Shown here one piece after another: positions 24,995 to 37,815 of a stretch of DNA of 64,000 nt. Location: NCBI GenBank assembly GCA_954871525.1, contig OX940863.1, forward strand, positions 7,106,001 through 7,170,000. Reading direction: 5' to 3'. A program made the position numbers and the translations under genes. The DNA is from Parietaria judaica. Taxonomy: Eukaryota > Streptophyta > Magnoliopsida > Rosales > Urticaceae. The notes below the pieces were generated by a model, which made no database searches, was not told the DNA's origin, and was given only the letters and a program-made list of their open reading frames with translations. Numbering within the stretch: position 1 is the stretch's first letter; every line of letters begins with the position of its first letter.

Positions 24995-26315
24995 AATAAA
25001 GAAATGCAATAGGAAATGCTATAGCATTTCCAATGGCATTTCTCGTCAACAATTTAATCCTTGCATATTTTTGCATGAGAACTCTTGTTATATTCAAATT
25101 CCAATGTATAAGCCCTAAAATCATTATTTTTTCAATTGGTTCGAAATTTAAGGTTGTAAAAAATGTAAAATAAAGAAATGCCATTGGAAATGCTATAGCA
25201 TTTCCTATGGCATTTCTCGTCAACAATTTAATCGTTGCATGTTTTTGCATGAGAACTCTTGTTATATTCAAATTTCAATTTATAAGCCCTAAAATAATTA
25301 TTTTTTCAATTGGTTTGAAATTTAAGGTTGTAAAAAATGTAAAATAAAGAAATTCTATAGGAAATTCTATAGCATTTCCTATGGCATTTCTTGTCAACAA
25401 TTTAATCCTTGCAAATTTTTGCATGAGAACTCTTGTTATATTCAAATTCCAATGTATAAGCCCTAAAATCATTATTTTTTCAATTGGTTCGAAATTTAAG
25501 GTTGTAAAAAATATAAAATAAAGAAATGCTATAGGAAATGCTATAGCATTTCCTATAGCATTTCTCGTCAACAATTTAATCCTTGCATATTTTTGCATGA
25601 GAACTCTTGTTATATTCAAATTCCAATGTATAAGCCCTAAAATCATTATTTTTTCAATTGGTTTGAAATTTAAGGTTGTAAAAAATGTAAAATAAAGAAA
25701 TGCTATAGGAAATGCTATAGCATTTCGTATGGCATTTCTCGTCAACAATTTAATCCTTTCATATTTTTGCATGAGAACTCTTGTTATATTCAAATTCCAA
25801 TGTATAACCCCTAAAATCATTATTTTTTCAATTGTTTCGACTTTTCGGTCGTAAACAATGTAAAATAAAGAAATGCTATAGGAAATGCTAGCATTACCTA
25901 TGGCATTTCTCGTCAACAATTTAATCCTTGCATATTTTTGTATAAGAACTCTTGTTATATTCAAATTCCAATGTATAAGCCCTTAAATTATTATTTTTTC
26001 AATTGGTTCGAAATTTAAGGTTGTAAAAAATGTAAAATAAAGAAATGCAATAGGAAATGCTATAGCATTTCCAATGGCATTTCTCGTCAACAATTTAATC
26101 CTTGCATATTTTTGCATGAGAACTCTTGTTATATTCAAATTCCAATGTATAAGCCCTAAAATCATTATTTTTTCAATTGGTTCGAAATTTAAGGTTGTAA
26201 AAAATGTAAAATAAAGAAATGCCATAGGAAATGCTATAGCATTTCCTATGGCATTTCTCGTCAACAATTTAATCGTTGCATGTTTTTGCATGAGAACTCT
26301 TGTTATATTCAAATT
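24234..26315 (+). repeat. 1041-bp sub-repeat pair (six monomers)
   Basis: Positions 24942-25271 and 25983-26312 are the same monomers at an offset of 1041 bp, close to 6 x 174. They share AAGCCCTTAAATTATT, a palindrome with CCAATGGC, AATCGTTGCATGTTTTTGCA and TTCGACTTTTCGGTCG nearby. The second copy lies inside the 3807-bp unit, so this duplication came before it or was captured by it. Confidence 0.75.
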
Positions 26316-28801
26316 TCAATTTATAAGCCCTAAAATAATTATTTTTTCAATTGGTTCGAAATTTAAGGTTGTAAAAAATGTAAAATAAAGAAATTCTATA
26401 GGAAATTCTATAGCATTTCCTATGGCATTTCTTGTCAACAATTTAATCCTTGCAAATTTTTGCATGAGAACTCTTGTTATATTCAAATTCCAATGTATAA
26501 GACCTAAAATCATTATTTTTTCAATTGGTTCGAAATTTAAGGTTGTAAAAAATATAAAATAAAGAAATGCTATAGGAAATGCTATAGCATTTCCTATGGC
26601 ATTTCTCGTCAACAATTTAATCCTTGCATATTTTTGCATGAGAACTCTTGTTATATTCAAATTCCAATGTATAAGCTTTAAAATCATTATTTTTTCAATT
26701 GGTTCGAAATTTAAGGTTGTAAAAAATATAAAATAAAGAAATGCTATAGGAAATGCTATAGCATTTCCTATGGCATTTCTCGTCAACAATTTAATCCTTG
26801 CATATTTTTGCATGAGAACTCTTGTTATATTCAAATTCCAATGTATAAGCTTTAAAATCATTATTTTTTCAATTAGTTCGAAATTTAAGGTCGTAAAAAA
26901 TGTAAAATAAAGAAATGCTACAGGAAATGCTATAGCATTTCCTATGGCATTTCTCGTCAACAATTTAATCCTTTCATATTTTTGCATGAGAACTCTTGTT
27001 ATATTCAAATTCCAATGTATAAGCCCTAAAATCATTATTTTTTCAATTGGTTCGAAATTTAAGGTTGTAAAAAATTTAAAATAAAGAAATGCTATAGGAA
27101 ATGCTAGCATTTCCTATGGCATTTCTCGTCAACAATTTAATCCTTGCATATTTTTGCATGAGAACACTTGTTATATTCAAATTCCAATTTATAAGCTTTA
27201 AAATCATTGTTTTTTCAATTGGTTCGAAATTTAAGGTTGTAAAAAATGTAAAATAAAGAAATGGTATAGGAAATGCTATAGCATTTCCTATGGCATTTCT
27301 CGTGAACAATTTAATCCTTACATATTTTTGCATGAGAACTCTTGTTATATTCAAATTCTAATGTATAAGCCCTAAAATAATTATTTTTTCAATTGGTTCA
27401 AAATTTAAGGTTGTAAAAAATGTCAAATAAAGAAATGCTATAGGAAATGCTATAGCATTTCCTATGGCATTTCTCGTCAACAATTTAATCCTTGCATATT
27501 TTTGCATGAGAACTCTTGTTATATTCATATTCCAATGTATAAGCCCTAAAATATTATTTTTTCAATTGGTTCGAAATTTAAGGTTGTAAAAAATGTAAAT
27601 TAAAGAAATGCCATAGGAAATGCTATAGCATTTCCTATGGCATTTCTCGTCAACAATTTAATCGTTGCATGTTTTTGAATGAGAACTCTTGTTATATTCA
27701 AATTTCAATTTATAAGCCCTAAAATCATTATTTTTTCAATTGGTTCAAAATTTAAGGTTGTAAAAAATGTAAAATAAAGAAATTCTATAGGAAATTTTAA
27801 AGCATTTCCTATGGCATTTCTTGTCAACAATTTAATCCTTGCATATTTTTGCATGAGAACTCTTGTTATATTCAAATTCCAATGTATAAGCCCTAAAATC
27901 ATTATTTTTTCAATTGGTTCAAAATTTAAGGTTGTAAAAAATATAAAATAAAGAAATGCCATAGGAAATGCTATTGCATTTCCTATGGCATTTCTCGTCA
28001 ACAAATTTAATCCTTGCATATTTTTGCATGAGAACTCTTGTTATATTAAAATTCCAATTTATAAGCCCTAAAATCATTATTTTTTCAATTGGTTCGAAAT
28101 TTTAGGTCGTAAACAATGTAAAATAAAGAAATGCTATAGGAATTCCTATGGCATTTCTCGTCAACAATTTAATCCTTGCATATTTTTGCATGAGAACTCT
28201 TGTTATATTCAAATTCCAATGTATAAGCTTTAAAATCAATTTTTTTTTAAATTGGTTCGAAGTTTAAGGTTGTAAAAAATGTAAAATAAAGAAATGCTAT
28301 AGGAAATGCTATAGCATTTCCTATGGCATTCTCGTCAATAATTTAATCCTTGCATATATTTGCATGAGAACTCTTGTTATATTCAAATTCCAATGTATAA
28401 GCCCTAAAAGCATTATTTTTTCAATTGGTTCGAAATTTAAGGTTGTAAAAAATGTCAAATAAAGAAATTCTATAGGAAATGCTATAGCATTTCCTATGGC
28501 ATTTCTAGTCAACAATTTAATCCTTGCATATTTTTGCATGAGAACTCTTGTTATATTCAAATTCCAATGTATAAGCCCTAAAATCATTATTTTTTCAATT
28601 GGTTCGAAATTTAAGGTTGTAAAAAATGTAAATAAAAGAAATGCAATAGGAACTATAGCATTTCCTATGGCATTCTCGTCAATAATTTAATCCTTGCATA
28701 TATTTGCATGAGAACTCTTGTTATATTCAAATTCCAATGTATAAGCCCTAACATCATTATTTTTTCAATTGGTTCGAAATTTTAGGTCGTAAACAATGTA
28801 A
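24995..28801 (+). repeat. 3807-bp HOR unit, first copy (about 22 monomers)
   Basis: The whole stretch recurs immediately downstream at an offset of 3807 bp. Minus-strand open runs of 229, 264, 92, 104 and 88 codons in this copy are the same length and sequence in the next. I spotted only three differing bases away from the ends: G at 27396 is C at 31203, and GG at 28105-28106 is TT at 31912-31913. Near the left boundary, A at 25008 is T at 28815. Confidence 0.9.
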
Positions 28802-31800
28802 AATAAAGAAATGCTATAGGAAATGCTATAGCATTTCCAATGGCATTTCTCGTCAACAATTTAATCCTTGCATATTTTTGCATGAGAACTCTTGTTATAT
28901 TCAAATTCCAATGTATAAGCCCTAAAATCATTATTTTTTCAATTGGTTCGAAATTTAAGGTTGTAAAAAATGTAAAATAAAGAAATGCCATTGGAAATGC
29001 TATAGCATTTCCTATGGCATTTCTCGTCAACAATTTAATCGTTGCATGTTTTTGCATGAGAACTCTTGTTATATTCAAATTTCAATTTATAAGCCCTAAA
29101 ATAATTATTTTTTCAATTGGTTTGAAATTTAAGGTTGTAAAAAATGTAAAATAAAGAAATTCTATAGGAAATTCTATAGCATTTCCTATGGCATTTCTTG
29201 TCAACAATTTAATCCTTGCAAATTTTTGCATGAGAACTCTTGTTATATTCAAATTCCAATGTATAAGCCCTAAAATCATTATTTTTTCAATTGGTTCGAA
29301 ATTTAAGGTTGTAAAAAATATAAAATAAAGAAATGCTATAGGAAATGCTATAGCATTTCCTATAGCATTTCTCGTCAACAATTTAATCCTTGCATATTTT
29401 TGCATGAGAACTCTTGTTATATTCAAATTCCAATGTATAAGCCCTAAAATCATTATTTTTTCAATTGGTTTGAAATTTAAGGTTGTAAAAAATGTAAAAT
29501 AAAGAAATGCTATAGGAAATGCTATAGCATTTCGTATGGCATTTCTCGTCAACAATTTAATCCTTTCATATTTTTGCATGAGAACTCTTGTTATATTCAA
29601 ATTCCAATGTATAACCCCTAAAATCATTATTTTTTCAATTGTTTCGACTTTTCGGTCGTAAACAATGTAAAATAAAGAAATGCTATAGGAAATGCTAGCA
29701 TTACCTATGGCATTTCTCGTCAACAATTTAATCCTTGCATATTTTTGTATAAGAACTCTTGTTATATTCAAATTCCAATGTATAAGCCCTTAAATTATTA
29801 TTTTTTCAATTGGTTCGAAATTTAAGGTTGTAAAAAATGTAAAATAAAGAAATGCAATAGGAAATGCTATAGCATTTCCAATGGCATTTCTCGTCAACAA
29901 TTTAATCCTTGCATATTTTTGCATGAGAACTCTTGTTATATTCAAATTCCAATGTATAAGCCCTAAAATCATTATTTTTTCAATTGGTTCGAAATTTAAG
30001 GTTGTAAAAAATGTAAAATAAAGAAATGCCATAGGAAATGCTATAGCATTTCCTATGGCATTTCTCGTCAACAATTTAATCGTTGCATGTTTTTGCATGA
30101 GAACTCTTGTTATATTCAAATTTCAATTTATAAGCCCTAAAATAATTATTTTTTCAATTGGTTCGAAATTTAAGGTTGTAAAAAATGTAAAATAAAGAAA
30201 TTCTATAGGAAATTCTATAGCATTTCCTATGGCATTTCTTGTCAACAATTTAATCCTTGCAAATTTTTGCATGAGAACTCTTGTTATATTCAAATTCCAA
30301 TGTATAAGACCTAAAATCATTATTTTTTCAATTGGTTCGAAATTTAAGGTTGTAAAAAATATAAAATAAAGAAATGCTATAGGAAATGCTATAGCATTTC
30401 CTATGGCATTTCTCGTCAACAATTTAATCCTTGCATATTTTTGCATGAGAACTCTTGTTATATTCAAATTCCAATGTATAAGCTTTAAAATCATTATTTT
30501 TTCAATTGGTTCGAAATTTAAGGTTGTAAAAAATATAAAATAAAGAAATGCTATAGGAAATGCTATAGCATTTCCTATGGCATTTCTCGTCAACAATTTA
30601 ATCCTTGCATATTTTTGCATGAGAACTCTTGTTATATTCAAATTCCAATGTATAAGCTTTAAAATCATTATTTTTTCAATTAGTTCGAAATTTAAGGTCG
30701 TAAAAAATGTAAAATAAAGAAATGCTACAGGAAATGCTATAGCATTTCCTATGGCATTTCTCGTCAACAATTTAATCCTTTCATATTTTTGCATGAGAAC
30801 TCTTGTTATATTCAAATTCCAATGTATAAGCCCTAAAATCATTATTTTTTCAATTGGTTCGAAATTTAAGGTTGTAAAAAATTTAAAATAAAGAAATGCT
30901 ATAGGAAATGCTAGCATTTCCTATGGCATTTCTCGTCAACAATTTAATCCTTGCATATTTTTGCATGAGAACACTTGTTATATTCAAATTCCAATTTATA
31001 AGCTTTAAAATCATTGTTTTTTCAATTGGTTCGAAATTTAAGGTTGTAAAAAATGTAAAATAAAGAAATGGTATAGGAAATGCTATAGCATTTCCTATGG
31101 CATTTCTCGTGAACAATTTAATCCTTACATATTTTTGCATGAGAACTCTTGTTATATTCAAATTCTAATGTATAAGCCCTAAAATAATTATTTTTTCAAT
31201 TGCTTCAAAATTTAAGGTTGTAAAAAATGTCAAATAAAGAAATGCTATAGGAAATGCTATAGCATTTCCTATGGCATTTCTCGTCAACAATTTAATCCTT
31301 GCATATTTTTGCATGAGAACTCTTGTTATATTCATATTCCAATGTATAAGCCCTAAAATATTATTTTTTCAATTGGTTCGAAATTTAAGGTTGTAAAAAA
31401 TGTAAATTAAAGAAATGCCATAGGAAATGCTATAGCATTTCCTATGGCATTTCTCGTCAACAATTTAATCGTTGCATGTTTTTGAATGAGAACTCTTGTT
31501 ATATTCAAATTTCAATTTATAAGCCCTAAAATCATTATTTTTTCAATTGGTTCAAAATTTAAGGTTGTAAAAAATGTAAAATAAAGAAATTCTATAGGAA
31601 ATTTTAAAGCATTTCCTATGGCATTTCTTGTCAACAATTTAATCCTTGCATATTTTTGCATGAGAACTCTTGTTATATTCAAATTCCAATGTATAAGCCC
31701 TAAAATCATTATTTTTTCAATTGGTTCAAAATTTAAGGTTGTAAAAAATATAAAATAAAGAAATGCCATAGGAAATGCTATTGCATTTCCTATGGCATTT

Positions 31801-32608
31801 CTCGTCAACAAATTTAATCCTTGCATATTTTTGCATGAGAACTCTTGTTATATTAAAATTCCAATTTATAAGCCCTAAAATCATTATTTTTTCAATTGGT
31901 TCGAAATTTTATTTCGTAAACAATGTAAAATAAAGAAATGCTATAGGAATTCCTATGGCATTTCTCGTCAACAATTTAATCCTTGCATATTTTTGCATGA
32001 GAACTCTTGTTATATTCAAATTCCAATGTATAAGCTTTAAAATCAATTTTTTTTTAAATTGGTTCGAAGTTTAAGGTTGTAAAAAATGTAAAATAAAGAA
32101 ATGCTATAGGAAATGCTATAGCATTTCCTATGGCATTCTCGTCAATAATTTAATCCTTGCATATATTTGCATGAGAACTCTTGTTATATTCAAATTCCAA
32201 TGTATAAGCCCTAAAAGCATTATTTTTTCAATTGGTTCGAAATTTAAGGTTGTAAAAAATGTCAAATAAAGAAATTCTATAGGAAATGCTATAGCATTTC
32301 CTATGGCATTTCTAGTCAACAATTTAATCCTTGCATATTTTTGCATGAGAACTCTTGTTATATTCAAATTCCAATGTATAAGCCCTAAAATCATTATTTT
32401 TTCAATTGGTTCGAAATTTAAGGTTGTAAAAAATGTAAATAAAAGAAATGCAATAGGAACTATAGCATTTCCTATGGCATTCTCGTCAATAATTTAATCC
32501 TTGCATATATTTGCATGAGAACTCTTGTTATATTCAAATTCCAATGTATAAGCCCTAACATCATTATTTTTTCAATTGGTTCGAAATTTTAGGTCGTAAA
32601 CAATGTAA
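28802..32608 (+). repeat. 3807-bp HOR unit, second copy
   Basis: This is a direct, adjacent copy of 24995-28801 with visually almost complete identity. It ends where the next palindrome reads GCTAGC (about 32634) instead of GCTATAGC (about 28822). Such near-identity over 3.8 kb means a very recent unequal exchange or conversion, or an assembly duplication. The sequence alone cannot separate these. Confidence 0.9.
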
Positions 32609-33455
32609 AATAAAGAAATGCTATAGGAAATGCTAGCATTTCCTATGGCATTTCTCGTCAACAATTTAATCCTTACATATTTTTTTATGAGAACTCTTGT
32701 TATATTCAAATTCCAATGTATAAGCTTTAAAATTATTATTTTTTCAATTGGTTTTAAAGTTAAGGTTGTAAAAAATGTAAAATAAAGAAATGCTATAGGA
32801 AATGCTATATATTGCATTCTCGTCAACAATTTAATCCTTGCATATATTTGCATGAGAACTCTTGTTATATTCAAATTCCAATGTATAAGCCCTAAAATCA
32901 TTATTTTTTCAATTGGTTCGAAATTTAAGGTCGTAAACAATGTAAAATAAAGAAATGCTATAGGAAATGCTAGCATTTCCTATGGCATTTCTCGTCAACA
33001 ATTTAATCCTTGCATATTTTTGCATGAGAACTCTTGTTATATTCAAATTCCAATGTATAAGCTTTAAACTCATTATTTTTTCAATTAGTTCGAAATTTAA
33101 GGTTGTAAAAAATGTCAAATAAAGAAATGCTATAGGAAATGCTATAGCATTTCCTATGGCATTTCTCGTCAACAATTTAATCCTTACATATTTTTTCATG
33201 AGAACTCTTGTTATATTCAAATTCCAATGTATAAGCTTTAAAATCATTATTAATTCAATTGTTTCAAAATTTAAGGTTGTAAAAAATGTCAAATAAAGAA
33301 ATGCTATAGCATTTCCTATGGTATTTCTCATCAACAATTGAATTCTTGCATATTTTTGCATGAGAACTCTTGTTATATTCAAATTCCAATGTATAAGCTT
33401 TAAAATCATTATTTTTAAATTGGTTCGAAATTTAAGGTTGTAAAAAATGTAAAAT

Positions 33456-35420
33456 AAAGAAATGCTATAGGAAATGCTATAGCATTTCCTATGGCATTTC
33501 TCGTCAACAATTTAATCTTTGCATATTTTTGCATGAGAACTCTTGTTATATTCAATTTCCAATGTATAAGCCCTAAAATATTATTTTTTCAATTGGTTCG
33601 AAATTTTAGGTCGTAAACAATGTAAAATAAAGAAATGCTATAGGAAATGCTAGCATTTCCTATGGTATTTCTCGTCAACAATTTAATCCTTGCATATTTT
33701 TGCATGAGAACTCTTGTTATATTCAAATTCCAATGTATAAGCTTTAAAATCATTATTTTTTAAATTGGTTCGAAATTTAAGGTTGTAAAAAATGTAAAAT
33801 AAAGAAATGCTATAGGAAATGCTATAGCATCTCCTATGGCATTGTCGTCAACAATTTAATCCTTGCATATATTTGCATGAGAACTCTTGTTATATTCAAA
33901 TTCCAATGTATAAGCCCTAAAATCATTATTTTTTCAATTGGTTCAAAATTTAAGGTTGTAAAAAATGTCAAATAAAGAAATGCTATAGGAAATGCTATAG
34001 CATTTCCTATGGCATTTATCGTTAACAATTTAATCCTTGCATATTTTTGCATGAGAACTCTTGTTATATTCAAATTCATATGTATAAGCCCTAAAATCAT
34101 TATTTTTTCAATTGGTTCGAAATTTAAGGTTGTAAAAAATGTAAAATAAAGAAATGCTATAGGAAATGCTATAGCATTTCCTATGGCATTTCTCGTCAAC
34201 AATTTAATCCTTGCATATTTTTGCATGATAACTCTTGTTATATTCAAATTCGAATGTATAAGTCCTAAAATCATTATTTTTTAAATTGGTTCGAAATTTA
34301 AGGTTGTAAAAAATGTAAAATAAAGAAATGCTATAGGAAATGCTATAGCATTTCCTATGGCATTTCTCGTCAACAATTTAATCTTTGCATATTTTTGCAT
34401 GAGAACTCTTGTTATATTCAATTTCCAATGTATAAGCCCTAAAATATTATTTTTTCAATTGGTTCGAAATTTTAGGTCGTAAACAATGTAAAATAAAGAA
34501 ATGCTATAGGAAATGCTATAGCATTTCCTATGGCATTTCTCGTCAACAATTTAATCTTTGCATATTTTTGCATGAGAACTCTTGTTATATTCAATTTCCA
34601 ATGTATAAGCCCTAAAATATTATTTTTTCAATTGGTTCGAAATTTTAGGTCGTAAACAATGTAAAATAAAGAAATGCTATAGGAAATGCTAGCATTTCCT
34701 ATGGCATTTCTCGTCAACAATTTAATCCTTGCATATTTTTGCATGAGAACTCTTGTTATATTCAAATTCCAATGTATAAGCTTTAAAATCATTATTTTTT
34801 AAATTGGTTCGAAATTTAAGGTTGTAAAAAATGTAAAATAAAGAAATGCTATAGGAAATGCTATAGCATCTCCTATGGCATTCTCGTCAACAATTTAATC
34901 CTTGCATATATTTGCATGAGAACTCTTGTTATATTCAAATTCCAATGTATAAGCCCTAAAATCATTATTTTTTCAATTGGTTCAAAATTTAAGGTTGTAA
35001 AAAATGTCAAATAAAGAAATGCTATAGGAAATGCTATAGCATTTCCTATGGCATTTATCGTTAACAATTTAATCCTTGCATATTTTTGCATGAGAACTCT
35101 TGTTATATTCAAATTCATATGTATAAGCCCTAAAATCATTATTTTTTCAATTGGTTCGAAATTTAAAGTTGTAAAAAATGTAAAATAAAGAAATGCTATA
35201 GGAAATGCTATAGCATTTCCTATGGCATTTCTCGTCAACAATTTAATCCTTGCATATTTTTGCATGATAACTCTTGTTATATTCAAATTCCAATGTATAA
35301 GCCCTAAAATCATTATTTTTTAAATTGGTTCGAAATTTAAGGTTGTAAAAAATGTAAAATAAAGAAATGCTATAGGAAATGCTATAGCATTTCCTATGGC
35401 ATTTCTCGTCAACAATTTAA
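33456..35420 (+). repeat. 1039-bp tandem duplication (six monomers)
   Basis: Positions 33456-34494 and 34495-35420 match at an offset of 1039 bp. Shared markers are a palindrome with GCATCTCC, TTTGCATATATTTGCA-like changes (CATATATTTGCATGAG), CATTTATCGTTAAC and ATTCATATGTATAAG. A monomer with TTCAATTTCCAATG occurs three times (33553, 34420, 34595), because the second copy begins inside it. Confidence 0.8.
33625..33796 (+). repeat. Example of type B monomer (172 bp, GCTAGC core, AAGCTT)
   Basis: Type B copies lack 2 bp in the palindrome centre, which becomes GCTAGC, and usually read AAGCTTTAAAATC where type A reads AAGCCCTAAAATC (here AAGCTT at 33739-33744). They usually follow a monomer whose tail reads TTTTAGGTCGTAAACAATG. 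The three features travel together in many places, for example near 1920-2030, 18490-18600, 32625-32730 and 49795-49915, so this is a real subfamily and not random noise. Confidence 0.85.
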
Positions 35421-36705
35421 TCCTTGCATATTTTTGCATGAGAACTCTTGTTATATTCAAATTCCATTGTATAAGCCCTAAAATCATTATTTTTTCAATT
35501 GGTTCAAAATTTAAGGTTGTGAAAAATGTAAAATAAAGAAATGCTATAGGAAATGCTATAGCATTTCCTATGGCATTTCTCATCAACAATTTAATCCTTG
35601 CATATTTTTGCATGAGAACTCTTGTTATATTCAAATTCCAATGTATAAGCCCTAAAATCATTATTTTTTCAATTGGTTCGAAATTTAAGGTTGTAAAAAA
35701 TGTAAGATAAAGAAATTCTATAGGAAATTCTATAGCATTTCCTATGGCATTTCTCGTCAACAATTTAATCCTTGCATATTTTTGCATGATAACTCTTGTT
35801 ATATTAAAATTCCAATGTATAAGCCCTAAAATTATTATTTTTTCAATTGGTTCAAAATTTAAGGTTGTAAAAAATGTCAAATAAAGAAATGCTATAGGAA
35901 ATGCTATAGCATTTCCTATGGCATTTCTCGTCAACAATTTAATCCTTGCATATTTTTTCATGAGAACTCTTGTTATATTCAAATTCCAATATATAAGCCC
36001 TAAAATCATTATTTTTTCAATTGTTTCGAAATTTAAGGTTGTAAAAAATGTCAAATAAAAAAATGCTATAGGAAATGCTATAGCATTTCCTATGGCATTT
36101 CTCGTCAACAATTTAATCCTTGCATATTTCTGCATGAGAACTCTTGTTATATTCAAATTCCAATGTATAAGCCCTATAATCATTATTTTTTCAATTGGTT
36201 TAAAATTTAAGGTTGTAAAAACTGTAAAATAAAGAAATGCTATAGGAAATGCTATAGCTTTTCCTATGGCATTTCTCGTCAACAATTTAATCCTTGCATA
36301 TTTTTGCATGAGAACTCTTGTTATATTCAAATTCCAATATATAAGCCCTAAAATCATTATTTTTTCAATTGGTTCAAAATTTAAGGTTGTATAAAATGTC
36401 AAATAAAGAAAAGATATATGAAATGCTATAGCATTTCCTATGTCATTTCTCGTCAACAATTTAATCCTTGCATATTTTTGCATGAGAACGCTTGTAATAT
36501 TAAAATTCCAATGTATAAGCCATAAAATCATTATTTTTTTAATTGGTTCGAAATTTAAGGTTGTAAAAAATGCCAAATAAAGAAATGCTATAGGAAATGC
36601 TATAGCATTTCCTATGGCATTTATCGTCAACAATTTAATCATTGCATATTTTTGCATGAGAACTCTTGTTATATTCAAATTACAATGTATAAGCCCTAAA
36701 ATCAT
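35320..36705 (-). other. Longest stop-free run (461 codons), judged non-coding satellite
   Basis: Eight consecutive monomers here keep a length of 174 bp or a change of a multiple of three, so the stop-free minus-strand phase stays open. The translation is a 58-residue repeat, each containing a hydrophobic stretch such as AIAFPIAFLYFTFF, which software could mistake for a repetitive membrane protein. There is no start context, no unique flank and no sign of selection on codons. The same phase is broken by frameshifts in neighbouring monomers. I annotate it only so that it is not mistaken for a gene. Confidence 0.9.
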
Positions 36706-37470
36706 TATTTTTGTTAATTGTTTCTAAATTTAAGGTTGTAAAAAATGTCAAATAAACAAATGCTATAGGAAATGCTATAGCATTTCCTATGGCATTTCTC
36801 GTCAACAATTTAATCCTTGCATATTTTTGCATGAGAACTCTTGTTATATTCAAATTCCAATGTATAAGCCCTATAATCATTATTTTTTCAATTGGTTTAA
36901 AATTTAAGGTTGTAAAAATGTAAAATAAAGAAATGCTATAGGAAATGCTATAGCATTTCCTATGGCATTTCTCGTCAACAATTTAATCCTTGCATATTTT
37001 TTCATGAGAACTCTTGTTATATTCAAATTACAATGTATAAGCCCTAAAATTATTATTTTTTCAATTGCTTCGAAATTTAAGGTTGTAAAAAATGTAAAAC
37101 AAAGAAATGTTATACCATTTCCTATGGCATTTCTCGTCAACAATTTAATCCTTCCAGATTTTTTCATGAGAACTCTTGTTATAATCAAATTCCAATGTAT
37201 AAGCTCTAAAATCATTATTTTTTCAATTGGTTCGATATTTAAGGTTGAAAAAATGTCAAATAAAGAAATGCTATAGGAAATGCTATAGCTTTTCCTATGG
37301 CATTTCTCGTCAACAATTTAATCCTTGCATATTTTTGCATGAGAACGCTTGTAATATTCAAATTCCAATGTATAAGCCCTAAAATCATTATTTTTTCAAT
37401 TTGTTCAAAATTTATGGTTGTAAAAAATGTAAAATAAAGAAATGCTATAGGAATTGCTATAGCATTTCCT

Positions 37471-37815
37471 ATGGCATTTCTCGTCAACAATTTAATCCTT
37501 GCATATTTTTGCATTAGAACTGTTGTTATATTCAAATTCCAATGTATAAGCCCTAAAATCATTATTTTTTCAATTGGTTCGAAATTTAAGGTTGTAAAAA
37601 ATGTAAATAAAAGAAATGCAATAGGAACTATAGCATTTCCTATGGCATTCTCGTCAATAATTTAATCCTTGCATATATTTGCATGAGAACTCTTGTTATA
37701 TTCAAATTCCAATGTATAAGCCCTAACATCAATATTTTTTCAATTGGTTCAAAATTTTAGGTCGTAAACAATGTAAAATAAAGAAATGCTATAGGAAATG
37801 CTAGCATTTCCTATG
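37471..37815 (+). repeat. Dispersed copy of the end of the 3807-bp unit
   Basis: This stretch matches 32303-32647 at an offset of 5168 bp, and so also the corresponding part of the first 3807-bp copy near 28496. Shared rare markers are ATGTAAATAAAAGAAATGC, a palindrome cut to AATAGGAACTATAGC, GGCATTCTCGTCAATAA and CCCTAACATC. It is about two monomers long and stands alone among unrelated monomers, so it looks like a conversion tract or the remains of an older unit. Confidence 0.8.
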
